Source of the DNA: Eulemur rufifrons
Taxonomy: Eukaryota > Chordata > Mammalia > Primates > Lemuridae
Direction: 5' to 3'
DNA: 64,000 nucleotides
NCBI RefSeq assembly: GCF_041146395.1
Contig: NC_091006.1
Coordinates: 9,802,001 to 9,866,000 of the forward strand
The position numbers and the translations under genes were made by a program. The notes under the pieces are model-generated. The model was not told the origin of the DNA, made no database searches, and was given only the letters and a program-made list of their open reading frames with translations. Shown piece after piece: positions 22,833-47,975 of the stretch; positions within the stretch are counted from its first letter, which is position 1; each line of letters begins with the position of its first letter.

Positions 22833-23166
22833 GGCCGGGCATGGTGGCTCACGCCTGTAATCCTAGCACTCTGGGAGGCCGAGGTGGGCGGATGGTTTGA
22901 GCTCAGGAGTTCGAGACCAGCCTGAGCAAGAGCGAGACCCCATCTCTACTAAAAATAGAAAGAAATTATATGGACAGCTAAAAATATATATAGAAAAAAT
23001 TAGCCGGGCATGGTGGCGCATGCCTATAGTCCCAGCTACTCAGGAGGCTGAGGCAGGAGGATCGCTTGAGCTCAGGAGTTTGAGGTTGCTGTGAGCTAGG
23101 CTGACGCCACGGCACTCACTCTAGCCTGGGCAACAGAGTGAGACTCTGTCTCAAAAAAAAAAAAAA
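22833..23166 (+). repeat. Lemur-type Alu with exact target duplication
   Basis: Complete from 'ggccgggcatggtggctcacg' to its A tail. It is flanked by an exact 17-bp duplication 'aagaatgttatgttggg' (22816-22832 and 23167-23183), which shows recent target-primed insertion. Confidence 0.97.
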
Positions 23167-23459
23167 AAGAATGTTATGTTGGGAATTCTGGGAACCCCTC
23201 TCTGCCCCCCAGGAAGGAGTGCTGTCTGCTGCCAGGCTGGTCAGCGGGGAGCGTCTGCATCCATTGGTGATGTCTGCGCAGAGCTTAGACTAGAAAGTGG
23301 GGCGCTCTTGGATCCCCTGCCATCAGCAGTGTGTCCTTCTCTCTCTACTCCCTGGCAGGGACCAAATGAACTTGACTCCAGATTCAGGGCCTGCTCACAG
23401 CATGCTGTGATTCACAGTTATAGAGACAGCAAGATTCCTAGGCCACTTCAACAACGTCT

Positions 23460-24215
23460 GGTTCGTTCATTCACCCAACAGATATTCACCGAGCACCTTC
23501 CCTGTGACAGGCTCCGTGCCAGACGCTGGAGACACGGCTGTGAGCAAGACAGGCATCTCTCTGCCCTTCGGCGTCTGCAGACTAGATTTCCAAAATCCAT
23601 CCTGTTGCTTGTCCAGGTTCTCAACCCTCCCCCTCCCCAACCACTTCCCTCTTTTGAACCACCGGAACTCTCTTCCTCTAGTGCGCATGCGCGTGCTTGG
23701 TCTCCCTCTCATACATACACACAAACACACACACACACACACACACCCCTTCCTGAGTAAGTTTTCTCTAAATTCCAGCATTAACAACATAATTGTGGGA
23801 CATAATTGCACCTGCTAGCCTGGGAAAGAGGATTGATACACATAGATCAATCAGGGATCAAATAATTGCTAAAGCCATTCATTCATTCATTCATTCGTTC
23901 ATTCAGGACACCTTCCCCTAGCGCCTGGTCTGTGGAGGGCCCTGTGCTGGGCAGTGCTGGGCCACGGTGGTGACCACAACAGCCCTGGCCATGCCCTCCT
24001 GGTACTCACAGTCCAGCTGGGGAGACAGACCTGTCCCCAGCTAGTAACTACCCAAAATGGTCAGGGCTGGGATGTGGAAGCCCAGAAGGGAGTCCCGATT
24101 CAGCCTGGGGGGCCAGGAGGGCTTCCTGAGGGAGCGGTCAGCAGTACCAGAGGACACATTAAAACCATTAATAACAAGAGCAGCCAGGTCCGGGGGCGGG
24201 AGTGAAATTTGCCAG
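23460..24215 (-). repeat. Antisense L2 fossils with (CA)n and (ATTC)n tracts
   Basis: The first L2 tail starts 'gttcattcacccaacagatattcaccgagcacc'. A second starts at the 'attcattcattcattc' run near 23876-23905 and continues 'ccctgtgctgggcagtgctgggcc'. Between them is a CA microsatellite at about 23724-23746. A third antisense L2 piece lies at about 24340-24780. Confidence 0.6.
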
Positions 24216-25404
24216 GGTTGCACCAACAGGCTTTAATGCGTCATCACTCCTGTATATTTCCCCAAACCCTGAAAAGTAGTTGCTATTATTAGCTGCAGGT
24301 CAGGAAATTGAACTGTCACTTCCTAGTGTGAGTTATACAGCCCTGGGCCCTGCAGTCATGAAACTCACAGCTTGGCGGGTGACACAGACCCATCCCTAGA
24401 GAGTGACAAACTCAGAATGGGAAGGGCTAGGACAGGGAAGCCTAGGGGGCATTGCCCAGCCCAGGAGTCCAGGAGACCTTCCTGGAGGAAGGGATTGCCC
24501 AGCTGAGACCCGAAACATGAGCAGCCATTAGCCAGGTGACGAACAGAGGAAAAATGTTCTGGGCAGAGGGCCCAGCAAGAGCAAAAGGCTGAAGGTGGCA
24601 AAACATGGTTCATTAAGAATGACTGCAAGGGTTTCCACTGGTCAGTGGGTAAAGGGACAGGAAAAGAGATGTCACTGCTGTCATCAGCAGCCAGAGCACT
24701 CAGGATTTAGTAAGCCAGGCTCAAGAACAGGAACTTCGTCCTGCCCTGTGGGCAGCAGGACAACAGGGACCTGCTGAAGTGATTCTGATTAGTTATCAGC
24801 CGGGACCTGCCGGAGGGTGTGGCTGCGATTAGTCAGCAGTGAGCCGCAGGGGATCATGGAGTGCAGGTTTCATTTCCTTTCCCAGCCTTTAAAGGGCTGG
24901 AGATTTGCAGGGGAGAAAGGAGGGGAACTACCACTACGCCCCAAATGCGGGTCAACGTGGGCATGGGAGCAGGGCTGGTGGGAGATGCAAGAGGGGAGGT
25001 GCCTGCTCCGGTAGCCAGATCTGGTGATCAGGGAAGGACAGGCAAGTGGTCACTGTTTTCAGCGTTTTCTTTTCCGGCTCCTTCATGCTTAGCCTCAGAC
25101 TGTAGAAGATGGAAGCTCTGCCCTCACCAGCACCACCACCCTGCTCTCTGTCCATCCCCACAATGGCACCAAAAAGAGGGCAGGACAGACAGGGGTCGTC
25201 ACTACCATTTTCCAGGTGAGGAACATGAGATTTAGATGCAATGAGGTTCCCTCCCTGCATAAAACTCTCTATAGCTCCCTACTGCCCATGGCAGTAGTTC
25301 CTCATCAAGGATGCCCAGTAAGTAATACAACGTGGTCTCACAAGCCACAGGACACAAATAATAACTGCTGCCATTTGTTGAGCAGCTAAATAAATAACAT
25401 TTTT

Positions 25405-25757
<353 letters not shown>

Positions 25758-26074
25758 TAACATTTTTAACCACATAATTTATTTCTAATGAACTTATTTA
25801 ACCATCACCATATTTTTATGATCCCCTACTTTATGGATGAGAAAAAGAGGCAAAAGACACGATACAGGTTGCTTAGGCACCAGCTATTAACTGGTGGAAG
25901 CAAACTTTGAACCTAGGGAGTCACTCCGATGCCCTTGTTCCACCCCACCCCACCCCCATGCCTTTCTCTTTCTCTGTCTCTCCCCTGCCCCCGGGCTTCC
26001 TACTTCAGACTCTTAGACAAAGCTTCACATCTGACATTTTAAAGCCATCTGTGACTACCAAGAGCATTCCTGGG

Positions 26075-26500
26075 TAGGAACGGCTGCCAAGCCCTTATTC
26101 TGCTGGCCTGAGTCCTGAACAGCAATTTGGCAATATCTTCTAGAAGCACAAATGTGCATGCCCTTTGATTCAGAAAATCAACTTCTAGGAATGTATGTGA
26201 CAGACGCTGTCCCACGCGTGGGAAATAGCATGGACGTGGTGACCCAGGGCAGCACAGTTTGCAAGTGCAAAGGGTTGGAAACACCCAAAAGGCCCATCCC
26301 CTGAGGACAGGTTGAAAAATGACGGCGCATTCACGCAACGGAATACAACATAGCTGTGAATGAATGAATGAGGCGCTCGATATGTCCTCGCATGGAAAAA
26401 CCATCAAGGTAGGTTGCTAGGTGAAAACCAGGAAGAGACAGAACACTGCTACCATTCTAGTTATTCAATGGGAGAGGGAAGGATAAGGACATTGATTCAT
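26075..26500 (+). repeat. L1 3'-end fossil
   Basis: It has the 'ttggaaacacccaaaaggcccatcccctgaggacaggttgaaaaatg' and 'aacggaatacaacatagctgtgaatgaatg' phrases of old L1 3' regions. Several CpG-containing differences indicate long decay. Confidence 0.55.
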
Positions 26501-26647
26501 ATTTGCTTAAGTACACAAGCTTCCAGAATATTCTTTTGGATCCAGAATTTGGAAAGCCACAGCATCAGTAGGATGTACTCCGAGGAATTATAATAGGCCT
26601 ATTGGAGATATCCATTCACTTATTTACCCTTTCAAAAGATATTTCAC

Positions 26648-27290
26648 TCTAAAAAATTAAAATAATTTTTTTTTTTAATTAGCCGGTGTAAGGCTGGTGG
26701 CGGGCACCCCTCCCCTCCCTAATGGAAAAAGAGGAAGCCCACGAGACCTGCCAAGGACAATGCCTACAGGGCCCAGCTAAGTTAAAGGACGACCACACCT
26801 GGATGGTTCCCCTGATAGGAGTCTCGGTTCCTAGAGTCCACACATACCACCAGCCCCTCCTGTTTCTCAATACCCGCCCTAAAACTGCAACGGACAATTC
26901 CTTGCTCTCCCCCACCATAAATCTTCCTGCCCAAGAAACCCCTACCCCCAGCCCTAAAAATGTATATAAACCCACTCAGACTTCTGGGCGGTGCGACTTC
27001 CTGGGTCTCTCTTTCTTGGGGCCTGTGAGCCTCCCTCGGGAACGCCCCAATAAAGCCTCGTTGCTTACCCCTTTCAACTCTGCTCATCTTTCTTTCTCTG
27101 GCGCCGGCCTATCCAAAAACCTTACAGCTGGGTGTGGTGGTGCACGTCTGTAGTCCCAGCTACTCAGGAGGCTGAGGCCAGAGGATCCCTTGAGCCCAGG
27201 AGTTGGGGGTTGCAGTGAGCTATGATGACGCCCCTGCACTCTAGCCTGGGCAACAGAGCGAGACTCTGTCTCTAAGAGAAAAAATTTAAA
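26648..27290 (+). repeat. Old Alu monomer split by an LTR insertion
   Basis: The Alu sequence 'taattagccgg' (ending 26686) resumes at 27127 as 'gctgggtgtggtggtgcacgtctgtagtccc' and ends 'gcaacagagcgagactctgtctc'. The host Alu is J-like, lacking lemur-type features ('gagctatgatgacgcccctgcactc'), and is therefore older than the LTR it contains. Confidence 0.85.
26687..27126 (+). mobile_element. Solo LTR of an endogenous retrovirus (class I-like)
   Basis: The 440-bp element has exact 7-bp inverted ends, TGTAAGG and CCTTACA. A TATATAAA box lies at 26963-26970 and an AATAAA polyadenylation signal at 27049-27054, in the order expected for U3-R-U5. The Alu bases 'gccgg' on the left (26682-26686) are repeated as 'gctgg' on the right (27127-27131), a 5-bp target duplication with one CpG-type change. 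No gag, pol or env sequence is attached, so the provirus was lost by LTR-LTR recombination. The class I assignment is by style of promoter and poly(A) signal only. Confidence 0.88.
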
Positions 27291-27559
27291 TTAAATTAAA
27301 ATTAAAACAACTGGTTCTAACCCTCAAGGAATTCAGAGTCTTGACAGGGAGACACATGCAAACAAGCCCAAAACCAAACTTGCTTTTTCTTCCAAGCCTG
27401 CTTCTCTGACCGCCTTTCCTATCTCAGTTAAAGGCAGCTCCTTCCTACCTTAGGCTGGAAACTTCGAGTTTTCTGTGACCTCTCTCTTTCTTTCATGCCC
27501 CTCATCCAATCCATCAGCAAATCCCTTCGTCTCCACCTTCAAAATATTATACGTCTAGA

Positions 27560-27870
27560 ATCCAACCACTTCTCAATGGCGCCCCTTACAGCCTGCTCTG
27601 CACACAGCAGCCAGAGGGATCCCCTCCAAAGTCCCCGGTCTCCATTCTTTACCTCCCGCTGCAGGATAGCATCTGGTCCCTTCTTACCTCTCTGACGCTA
27701 TTTCTCACTCTCCTTGCCACTCTAGGTCCACTGGCCCCTTTTCTGCTCCTCCAATCATCATGCAGCTTTCTGCCTCAGGGCCTTTGCACTTGCTGTGCCC
27801 TGTGCCTGAAATACTTACCCCCAGGCATTTTCTGCGTTTACTCTATTTAGAGCTCTGCTGAAGCTCACCC
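27560..27870 (+). repeat. L2 LINE 3' region
   Basis: It contains 'cagcagccagagggatcccctccaaag', 'ttctgcctcagggcctttgcacttgctgtgccctgtgcctg' and 'gctctgctgaagctcaccca', in sense L2 order. Confidence 0.7.
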
Positions 27871-27889
27871 AGCTCATAGATGATTTTCC

Positions 27890-28260
27890 TATCAGTCGGC
27901 TCTCACTAGATGTTGCTGCTGTAGTAACCCCAAAATCTTGGTTGGCTTACATCATCAATTTCTCACTCAAGTTACACACAGCAGGCTGGCTGTGGCCCTT
28001 CTTCACCCGTCTTCTTCCTCCCAGGATCGTGGCATTGATCCGTATTGAAGGAGAAGAGCCGTGGATGAACCGGGCCACAGCTTCAAAACTTCTGCTCAGA
28101 ATCAGCCCGTCTCACTTCTGCTCACATTTCATTGGCCAAAGCAAGTCATATGACCAAGCCTGCGGGGCAGGGTACTAGAAACCTCTTGCAGGGACAGCAG
28201 CAAGTAACTGGAAACAATTATACAATCAACCAAACCCTCCCTGACCACACTACACTGGCC
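27890..28260 (+). repeat. Ancient repeat, 'attggccaaagcaagtcacatgg' family
   Basis: It begins 'cactagatgttgctgctgtagtaacccc' and contains 'atttcattggccaaagcaagtcatatgacc'. It is homologous to the copies at 9985 and 17690. Confidence 0.5.
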
Positions 28261-28837
28261 TGTGCCCCTCTAGAATTCTCCATCACTCACTCTTAGTTGT
28301 AAGCAATAGATACCACTGACTAGGCACAGCAGAAAAGCTAGGGTAGCTTGCAGAGCCTCTGGGAGGCCCAGAGGGCGAGACTGAGCTAGCTGCACAGGAG
28401 AAATTAGGCCAGCACCCCATGAGGATGTCTCTGGACCAGACTCCAGGAACTTCACCCCATCCTCACCTCAAAGGACCAGAGGCAGGGCCGCCGTGCTGCA
28501 CACTTCCAGGGCAGCATCCACACCGTTGGCTACGAGTTCCCTGTGAACACGGTGTGAATGGCACCCCCGGAACTGGGCGATGCAGTGCCCCTCACCGCCC
28601 CCCCACCAGGCCTGCCACAGGAGCAGTTCCAGCAGTCTCCCCATGACCGGCCGGCTTGCCTTTCACCTCCAAATGCAAGTCCGCTGGTGAAACCTAGTTA
28701 CAGACTTGCAGCCTGTTGCAAGAAACACTAAAGCTGTGAGTTTTTTGGTTTCCACCTTGGGAAGAAAGGACACATGGCAGGGGGGAGGGAGGGAGGAGGG
28801 TCTAAAGTGTTGGGCAGCCACAAAGGAGGGGTTTTGA

Positions 28838-29598
<761 letters not shown>

Positions 29599-30389
29599 AA
29601 TTCAGCCATTTTGACAGCATGGACCTTTTGGCCTTCCCAAGTATTTGTTGACCCTTTTGGGGGGGGGGGCAGGAATACCAGCCACCAAAGCCCCTCCCCA
29701 TCTTGCTGACCCTCACCACATCCTAGTCCCTTCTCTGAGACCCTCCCCTGTCTTGACCCCATCTCTGACTCCATCCCACCCCTCGCCCCACCCTCGGCCC
29801 TCGACCCTGCCTCGATTCTGCTGAGACCTTGCATCATTTTCATTATGTGAAATTGATCAAGACCAAGGCTTTAATGGTTTGTTTTCAGGCCAATGTCCCA
29901 TTCCTGTCACCAAGGAGTCAGATGCCCAGTGTGGAAGAGGCAGAGGATGGGGACAGGGGACCCCACCTGTGAAACCCAAACAACAGCAGGGTGGCAGCCT
30001 CTGGCCACCCAGAGCTCCGAGAGGAGGTGCTGGGGCCGACGGGTCTGGGGAGCCCTGAGAGGTGGGGGAAGCCCAGATGGTGACAGCATTGTCCAGAAGA
30101 GGAACATAAGAGCAGCCACAGGTTCCCAATCTGTAAGTAGCAGAGTAAGGTACCGGAAAATTCAGAGATTTCCAAGAGAATGGCCTCTGTTTCCATTCAG
30201 AAATTCACCTACATACGTGCAGGGTGAGAGACCCTAAGCATCAGAGGCTGGGCTCTAGTTGGCGTGCGTGAGGATCCTGGCTAGCAGGGACAGGAGGAGA
30301 CCAGGAGTCCCTCACGCTCTGTCTCTGAGCATCTGGCTGTCTGGGTCCCTCTGTCCCCTCTCATTTCTCTCTCATCTCGCTCTGACTAT

Positions 30390-30545
30390 CGTGTGTCTCT
30401 GTCTCTTTCACCTCTCTCTGTCTCTCATCTCTGTGGCTCTCATCCTCTGTGGCCACCTTCTTGTCTGTTTCTCTCTTTCTCTCTCTCTGTTTCCCAGTCT
30501 CATCTCCCTGTCTCTGTCTCTGTCTCTTTCTTATCCCCCCTATTT
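30390..30545. repeat. Degenerate TC-rich simple repeat
   Basis: An imperfect 'ctctgtctctcatctctgtggctctcatcc' tract. The serine/leucine-rich open frames over it are by-products of the repeat. Confidence 0.8.
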
Positions 30546-30569
30546 ATTTGTTCTGTAACCCTGATCGCC

Positions 30570-30735
30570 CCAGACATGATGGTGTCATGCATCTTAATCT
30601 GCTTACGGTCTGTTTCCCTCCACTAGAACACGGGCTTCATGGAGGCAAGGATTTTGTCTGTAATACATTCTACTGTGTCCGAGTGCCTGGAATTCTGCCG
30701 GGCTCAATAAATATGTTTAATGAAGAATGAACAAA
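30570..30735 (+). repeat. L2 LINE 3' end
   Basis: It reads 'ctccactagaacacgggcttcatggaggcaaggattttgtctg' and ends 'gggctcaataaatatgtttaatgaagaatgaa'. Confidence 0.75.
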
Positions 30736-31471
30736 TCATCCTCATGAACATTATTATTTGACGGCAACTGTGAAGCAACAATAATTGTCATTGCTGCGGC
30801 TGTTGTTGGCATAGCTGCTGTTTATCGAGTACAAACTGCATGCCAGGAACTGGCCTAACCAGTGTCTTGTTCAAGCCTCATAGCACTTATACTATCAGCA
30901 TACCCATTTTTCGGATGAGGAAACTGAGGCCCCATGGGGAGAAGTAACTCGCCTCCTATGAGCCCAGGTCTTGTCTGCCTCCCAAGCCCACGGGTTTGGG
31001 CTGAGTCGAAGGACAGCGTAGGGGTTCGGGGCTCAGGATCCGTCCCGAGTAGGGGTTGGAAGCTCAGCTCTGCCTCAGCAGCCGCGAGCCTTTAGTCCGT
31101 GGGTGGGTGGCTGGCACGCCCCGGTGTCCTCGCCTGTAAGACGCGGATCCGGTAGCAGAAGCGTCCCCGTAACCAGGCGCCGGGCGCCCAGGGAGCAGGC
31201 GCGGAGGGAGGGCTCGGGGACTGCCAGTCGCCGGCCGCGCGGGGACAGCCGAAGGCCCCTCCCTCCCGGCGCCCGTCGGGACGTAGGAGAGGCGGGCTTC
31301 CCCTTCCCGACCCCTTCCCGACCCCGGGTGGCTGTGCGGCCACCGGGGGATTTCTGCGCCGGCGTTCGGGGATCGGGACTCGCGTCGCCCCTGCCCTGGC
31401 AGAGCGAGCGGACGCCGGCGAGCGAGGAGCCGCGCCCTCCCCGGGGCCAAGCTGCCCGGAGGAGGCCCGGC

Positions 31472-42971
<11,500 letters not shown>

Positions 42972-43505
42972 CAGTATCGGACTGAATCGGAGACAGGCTG
43001 GAGCTGACGAGGACATGTGTCTCCCTAGCTGGACCCCACCCCAATGGATGAAGACCCCCTCCAAAGAGACTGGCCACCCTGCCCCGTGCCAGACCTCACA
43101 ACGGTGTGAGCCGGTGCAAGTTCAGAGGTCTCCAAGACCACCCTCAGGTTCAGTCATCCGCAAGAAGGACTCACCGACCTGGCAGGGTGGCAGGGCCGGG
43201 GATTCAAGGGGTGATGAGGCCAGAGAGGCTGCACGGAGTCGGGTGGGCGAAGGGAGATCGGTTGCTTTGCTGAACATTGTCTGTTGCCAGCCACCAGCCT
43301 GTTGATTACACTACTGAAGCCTATTTATTTATTACACCTCGTGTGGCTGTGTGCAATGGGGTCTCCGGTGGAAATTAGGGAGAGGCCCAGTTTTATGTGA
43401 ACTGTCACCATGTGGGACGGAACCCGAGGTGTGGAGACAAGACCCCAAGTCAAGGAGGTCAGGAGGGCACGAGTCCCAGATATTGTCAGACACCATGGTG
43501 AGAGC

Positions 43506-43507
<2 letters not shown>

Positions 43508-43536
<29 letters not shown>
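43508..43536. repeat. (TC)n microsatellite
   Basis: About 14 TC units in the probable PVR 3' untranslated region. Confidence 0.95.
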
Positions 43537-43539
<3 letters not shown>

Positions 43540-43664
43540 GTTTAATTAGACAGTACATAAACATCCCCAAATTAAGTTATAAAAAGACATCAAGGATCCA
43601 TTTTGAGTTAACTGGTGTGCAGGGTGTAAGCTAAGGGTCCAGCTTTCGCTCTTGCATGTGGACA

Positions 43665-43780
43665 TCCAGTTTTACGTAACATGGTGAATGCATTTAATGC
43701 CACTGAACTGTACACGTAAAATGGCTAAAACAGCATCTTTTACGTTATCTCTGTTTTACCACAATTTAAAAAGATGAATC
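43665..43780 (+). repeat. L1 3'-end scrap
   Basis: It contains 'ccactgaactgtacacgtaaaatggctaaaacag' and a T/A-rich tail, as in the copies at 33640 and 45445. Confidence 0.65.
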
Positions 43781-44427
43781 ACATCATATGCCAAAAAGTC
43801 CTTGGAACAGCACCCCTTGAGTAGGTGAACTGTATCCCACCAACTTACTCCCTCGCTGTGCTGGAGGTCAGAGGTCTCAAGGGAGGGCTAAAATCAGGGT
43901 GTGGGCGGGGCTGAGCTCCTTTCTGGAGGCTGCAGGGGGGAACCCGTGTCCTTGCCTCCCCAGCTTCTAGAAGCCACCACAGTCCTCGGCTCATGGCCCC
44001 TGTCATGTCACCTTCTTCCTCCTCTGACCTGTTTGCCTTCCTCTTACAAGGACCCTGTGAGTGCCCCGAGGACCATCTCCCATCTCCAGATCTTTAATCA
44101 CACCTGCAGAGTCCCTTCTCACAGGCCCCGGGGACTAGCACCTGGGTATTTGGGGGGACTCATTATTCTGCCTGCCACTCCACCCTGGGTCCCTCCTGCA
44201 CCACAGATAAACTGTGGCAGTACTTTCTGATGAGTTTATTCATGTACGGATAGCAAATAAATATATTTTCTCTTTTCTCTCCATCTCTTTTTTCCCCGAA
44301 AACAGGTTAACATCTCGTGCACACTGATCTGCACCTTGCTTTTGTCACGTACGGTTTCTGGCAATTCAGCCTCCTTAGTTGTTCCACAGCTGCCTTTTAC
44401 TGCGTGGGAGGGACTTTAGGACATTTT

Positions 44428-44754
44428 TTTTTTTTTTTTTTTTTGAGACAGAGTCTCGCTCTGTTGCCCGGGCTAGAGTGCCGTGGCGTCAGCCTAGCTC
44501 ACAGCAACCTCAAACTCCTGGGCTCAAGTGATCCTCCTGCCTCAGCCTCCCGAGTAGCTGGGACTACAGGCATCTGCCACCATGCCCGGCTAATTTTTTC
44601 TGTATATTTTTAGTTGTCCATATAATTTCTTTCTATTTTTAGTAGAGACGAGGTCTCGCTCTTGCTCGTCTCCAACTCCTGAGCTCAAACAATCCGCCCA
44701 CCTCGGCCTCCCACAGTGCTAGGATTACAGGCGTGAGCCACCGCGCCCGGCCTA
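44428..44754 (-). repeat. Lemur-type Alu (antisense)
   Basis: Complete from poly-T to 'ccaccgcgcccggcc', with related flanks 'ttaggacatttttt/ataggaccttttta'. Confidence 0.95.
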
Positions 44755-44977
44755 TAGGACCTTTTTAACCAGCCCCCTAAGGACAGGCATCTGTGTAATA
44801 CCATTTCCAGCCTTTTACCATTACAATGTTGTAGTGAGTAGCTTTGCACACCATCGTTTAGGGCACGTTGATGTGTGGTGTAGCACACACTCCTGGGAGT
44901 GGACAATTCTTGGGTTCCACAGAGCCAGAATTTTGGTATAGGTCTTATATAAACTTACACATAAAACTGAGAAAACT

Positions 44978-45227
44978 CCAGCCTGAGCAAGAGTGAGACC
45001 CCATCTCTATTAAAAATAGAAAGAAATTATATGGACAGCTAAAAATATATATAGAAAAAATTAGCCGGGCATGGTGGCGCATGCCTGTAGTCCCAGCTAC
45101 TCGGGAGGCTGAGACAGGAGGATCCCTTGAGCTTAGGAGTTTGAGGTTGCTGTGAGCTGGGCTGACGCCACGGCACTCACTCTAGCCTGGGCAACAAAGT
45201 GAGACTCTGTCTCAAAAAAAAAAAAAA
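44978..45227 (+). repeat. 5'-truncated lemur-type Alu
   Basis: It starts inside the left arm at 'ccagcctgagcaagagtgagacc' and ends in an A tail. It is flanked by an exact 15-bp duplication 'aaaactgagaaaact' (44963-44977 and 45228-45242), so it was truncated at insertion and not afterwards. Confidence 0.95.
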
Positions 45228-45444
45228 AAAACTGAGAAAACTGCAATTATTCATATCAGAGAATGGGGGGGTGGAGATCATAGGCTAAAACGCTCCAACC
45301 CCTCCCTCAGCATGGCTCCTGCATGGGCGGGACGGGGGTGTCAGGCCGTTACTGTCTTGCCTTCAGGAGCTGTGAGGTCCCAGGAGCTTCTGGGCTGCAG
45401 GTTGCTGTGGGTGAGGCTGCCTGTGCCACTGAAATCTAACTTAT

Positions 45445-46000
45445 TAAAAAAAATTAGGAAGTGACTCAGGAATTCCACTTCTAGGTGTACACCCAAAAGA
45501 ATCGAAAACAAGTCTTCAAAGATATATTTGTGCACGAATGTTCATAGCAGCACTATTCACAATGGCCAAAAGGCAGAAGCAACATAAATGTCCATTGAGT
45601 GATAAATGAACAAAATATGTTCTACCCATACGATGGATTATTATTCAGGCATAGAAAGGAATGATGCTACAGTGCGGATGAACCCCCAAACCATGCCAAG
45701 TGAAAAATCAGACGCAAAAAGCCACATATGTATGATTCCATTTATATAAAATATCCAGAAAAGGCAAATCCATAGAGTCAGAAAACATTAGTGGTTGCCC
45801 GGGCAGGAGAGAAAGGGGAGAAATTGCATAATGGGCTCGAGGTTTCCTTTTGAGGTGACGAAAACGTTCCAGAACTAGAGAGTGGTGATGGCTGCACCAT
45901 ATTGCGAATCTCCTAAATGCCACTGAATTGTACCCTTTAAAATTATTAAAATGGTAAATTTTATGTGCGCTTCACCACAGTGAAAAATAAAAGTTTCTAT
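45445..46000 (+). repeat. L1 3'-end fragment
   Basis: It contains 'gaagtgactcaggaattccacttctaggtgtacacccaaaagaatcgaaaac', 'cagcactattcacaatggccaaaaggc' and 'tttaaaattattaaaatgg'. It is the most complete L1 3' region in the window. Confidence 0.85.
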
Positions 46001-47830
46001 AGAAAAAGAATGTTTTCACTTCCCAGATCATCACTTACTGGCAGAAGTTTCAGAAACGAATTAAAGTCACGAAGCAAAGGATGGGTGTATATAAAGATGT
46101 GATGATGAGGAGGACGCTTCAACCGCCAGTGGCAGAAAGCCCCCTATCCCCCACCCCAACCCCTTTCACCTGCAGGCTGGGATTAAAAACAAGGAACTGG
46201 ATTGTCTGGCTCTACGCCAGGCACCGTGTGTGGGGCTCAGCCCTGTCCCCTGGTGTCTGGTCTGCTTTCCTCCCTCCACGTAGTGGCATCATCCTCAGGT
46301 TGGTGCCAAAATGGCTGCTGCATTCCGGGCATCGCATCCGGACTCAGACTCAGAGAAGTAGCCCACCCCTTCCTGGGCGCCCTCTGGGAACAAGAAACCT
46401 AACTGGGCAGCATCCTCTCCGGTCTCATTGGCCAGCACCGCCCACTGCTCAACCAATCCCTGGCCAGAAGAATGAGCCAGCCTGGGAGACCTGCCCCCTG
46501 GGGCGGGGAGAAGCCGGGATGCTGACTGCAGGACAGAGGGTGGGAGCGTCCACCTCTATATCAGCAGTGACTGTCTCTGGATAGTTGGAAGATGTTTGAA
46601 TTGAATTTTATTCTTTTTTTTTTTTTTTTTTTTTGAGCACTGTCTAAATGTTCTATAATAAACCTTGACTCTTCTTTTAATAATGCAAAAGGAATCAAAG
46701 TCATTATTTGAGAAGGAAGGAGAGGCAGGGGAGGAGGGAGGGAGGGAGCAAGACAGCGCGCTCCAGCAACTGGAAAATCTAGAATAGCTGGCCTAGCTTT
46801 ATGCACTGCCTGGAAATAATTTTTGCTAGGTTTGCAACCACCTCTCTCTAGGAGACAGACAAAGGAAATCGAAAAACTGCAGCAGGAAGGATTGAGGGTA
46901 GATTCGTCGGGGATGCTGACCCCATGAACACCAGCAAGAAACCTTCCAGATTTGTTGGGGATGTGAGGAATTGGAAACCCCTCCAGGAAAAATACATGCC
47001 CCTTGAGCAGGGTCCCAAGGGGCAGGGGGCAATCTGGAAGCTGCAGCAAGCCCAAAGACAAGGTCAATAGTAATAACAACAATGACAGACATCAGGCAGA
47101 GACGGGGTGATTGGAATCGTTAAGGACAGTAGCCTAGAACTGAGGGTGCTCCCTTTAAAAGCTCTGTATTTCTGCTTATGGACAGGAATTCGGATTTGGA
47201 GACCATATAGTCTGCCATTTTCCTCCTTTGCCGGCAAAGTAATAGACTTCTCTTTCCTTCTCCTCAAAAAAAAAATATTTTTTTTATTTAGATATTTTTT
47301 TCTTTTTCTCTTTTTTTTCTTTTGCCCCAAATGTGGTCAAGGAAAAAAAATATATGTAAATAAATAAAATGACAGGTATCATTTGTTTGCTTGACAAGCC
47401 TCTTATGTACGGTTCTCCCAGCAAAGCCATGAGGTGGCAAAGCTTATGCCCACAGAGAGGTGAAGGCATTTGTCCCAAGACCCTGCAGCCAAGCGGTGGC
47501 AGAGCCCAGCTGACAGCCAAACACACCAGCTCACAGCAGGGCTGCCTTGGAGTCTGTAGCTGTTTGATGCACCTGGGCCACACCACCCTCCAAGGTGGTT
47601 CAAAGTCAAGATTCCTGATTTGCCCCAACCCGGGGTCTCTGGAAGATGCCATCACCGCTGACAACACGTGTCCAGGACACACACACACAAAGTGCTACTG
47701 ATACACTGCGCCCCAACTTAATGTTCTCTCTTCCTGCTAGACCAGAAATGTCACCAGGGCGGAAATGCCTGGCACAGCCCGCCTCTCATCCCTCAATCCC
47801 TGCTCGCTCTGATAGAACTTTCTGAGATGA
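46001..47830. other. Intergenic stretch without recognisable genes
   Basis: There are long T/A tracts near 46613-46634 and 47265-47365. The open frames here lack splice context and known domains. I see no exon of PVR or CEACAM19. Confidence 0.5.
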
Positions 47831-47975
47831 TGAAAAATGTTCTCTATCTGTGCTGTTGAATGTGATAGCCACTAGTTTGAGAAACTAAATGTTTTAATGC
47901 ATTTAATTTTCATTAATTTAAATTTATATTTAAATAGCCCCATGTGGCTAATAGCTATGACATTAGACAGCTTAA
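47830..47975 (+). repeat. Short DNA-transposon-like repeat
   Basis: It runs from 'tgttctctatctgtgctgttgaatgtgatagccac' through a T/A-rich centre to 'atgtggctaatagctatgacattagacagc', a relative of the 19079 element. Confidence 0.55.

Larger units (their letters stand above)
42972..44261 (+). other. Probable PVR 3' untranslated region
   Basis: The stretch follows the PVR stop. It holds a (TC)n tract (43508-43536), an L1 3' scrap (43665-43780) and an LTR-like fossil (43860-44220). The first plain AATAAA signal noted beyond these is at 44256-44261, a candidate but unproven poly(A) signal. Confidence 0.4.

Noticed and set aside
30390..30545. Serine/leucine-rich small proteins near 30259-30730
   Set aside because: All are by-products of a TC-rich simple repeat and an L2 tail.
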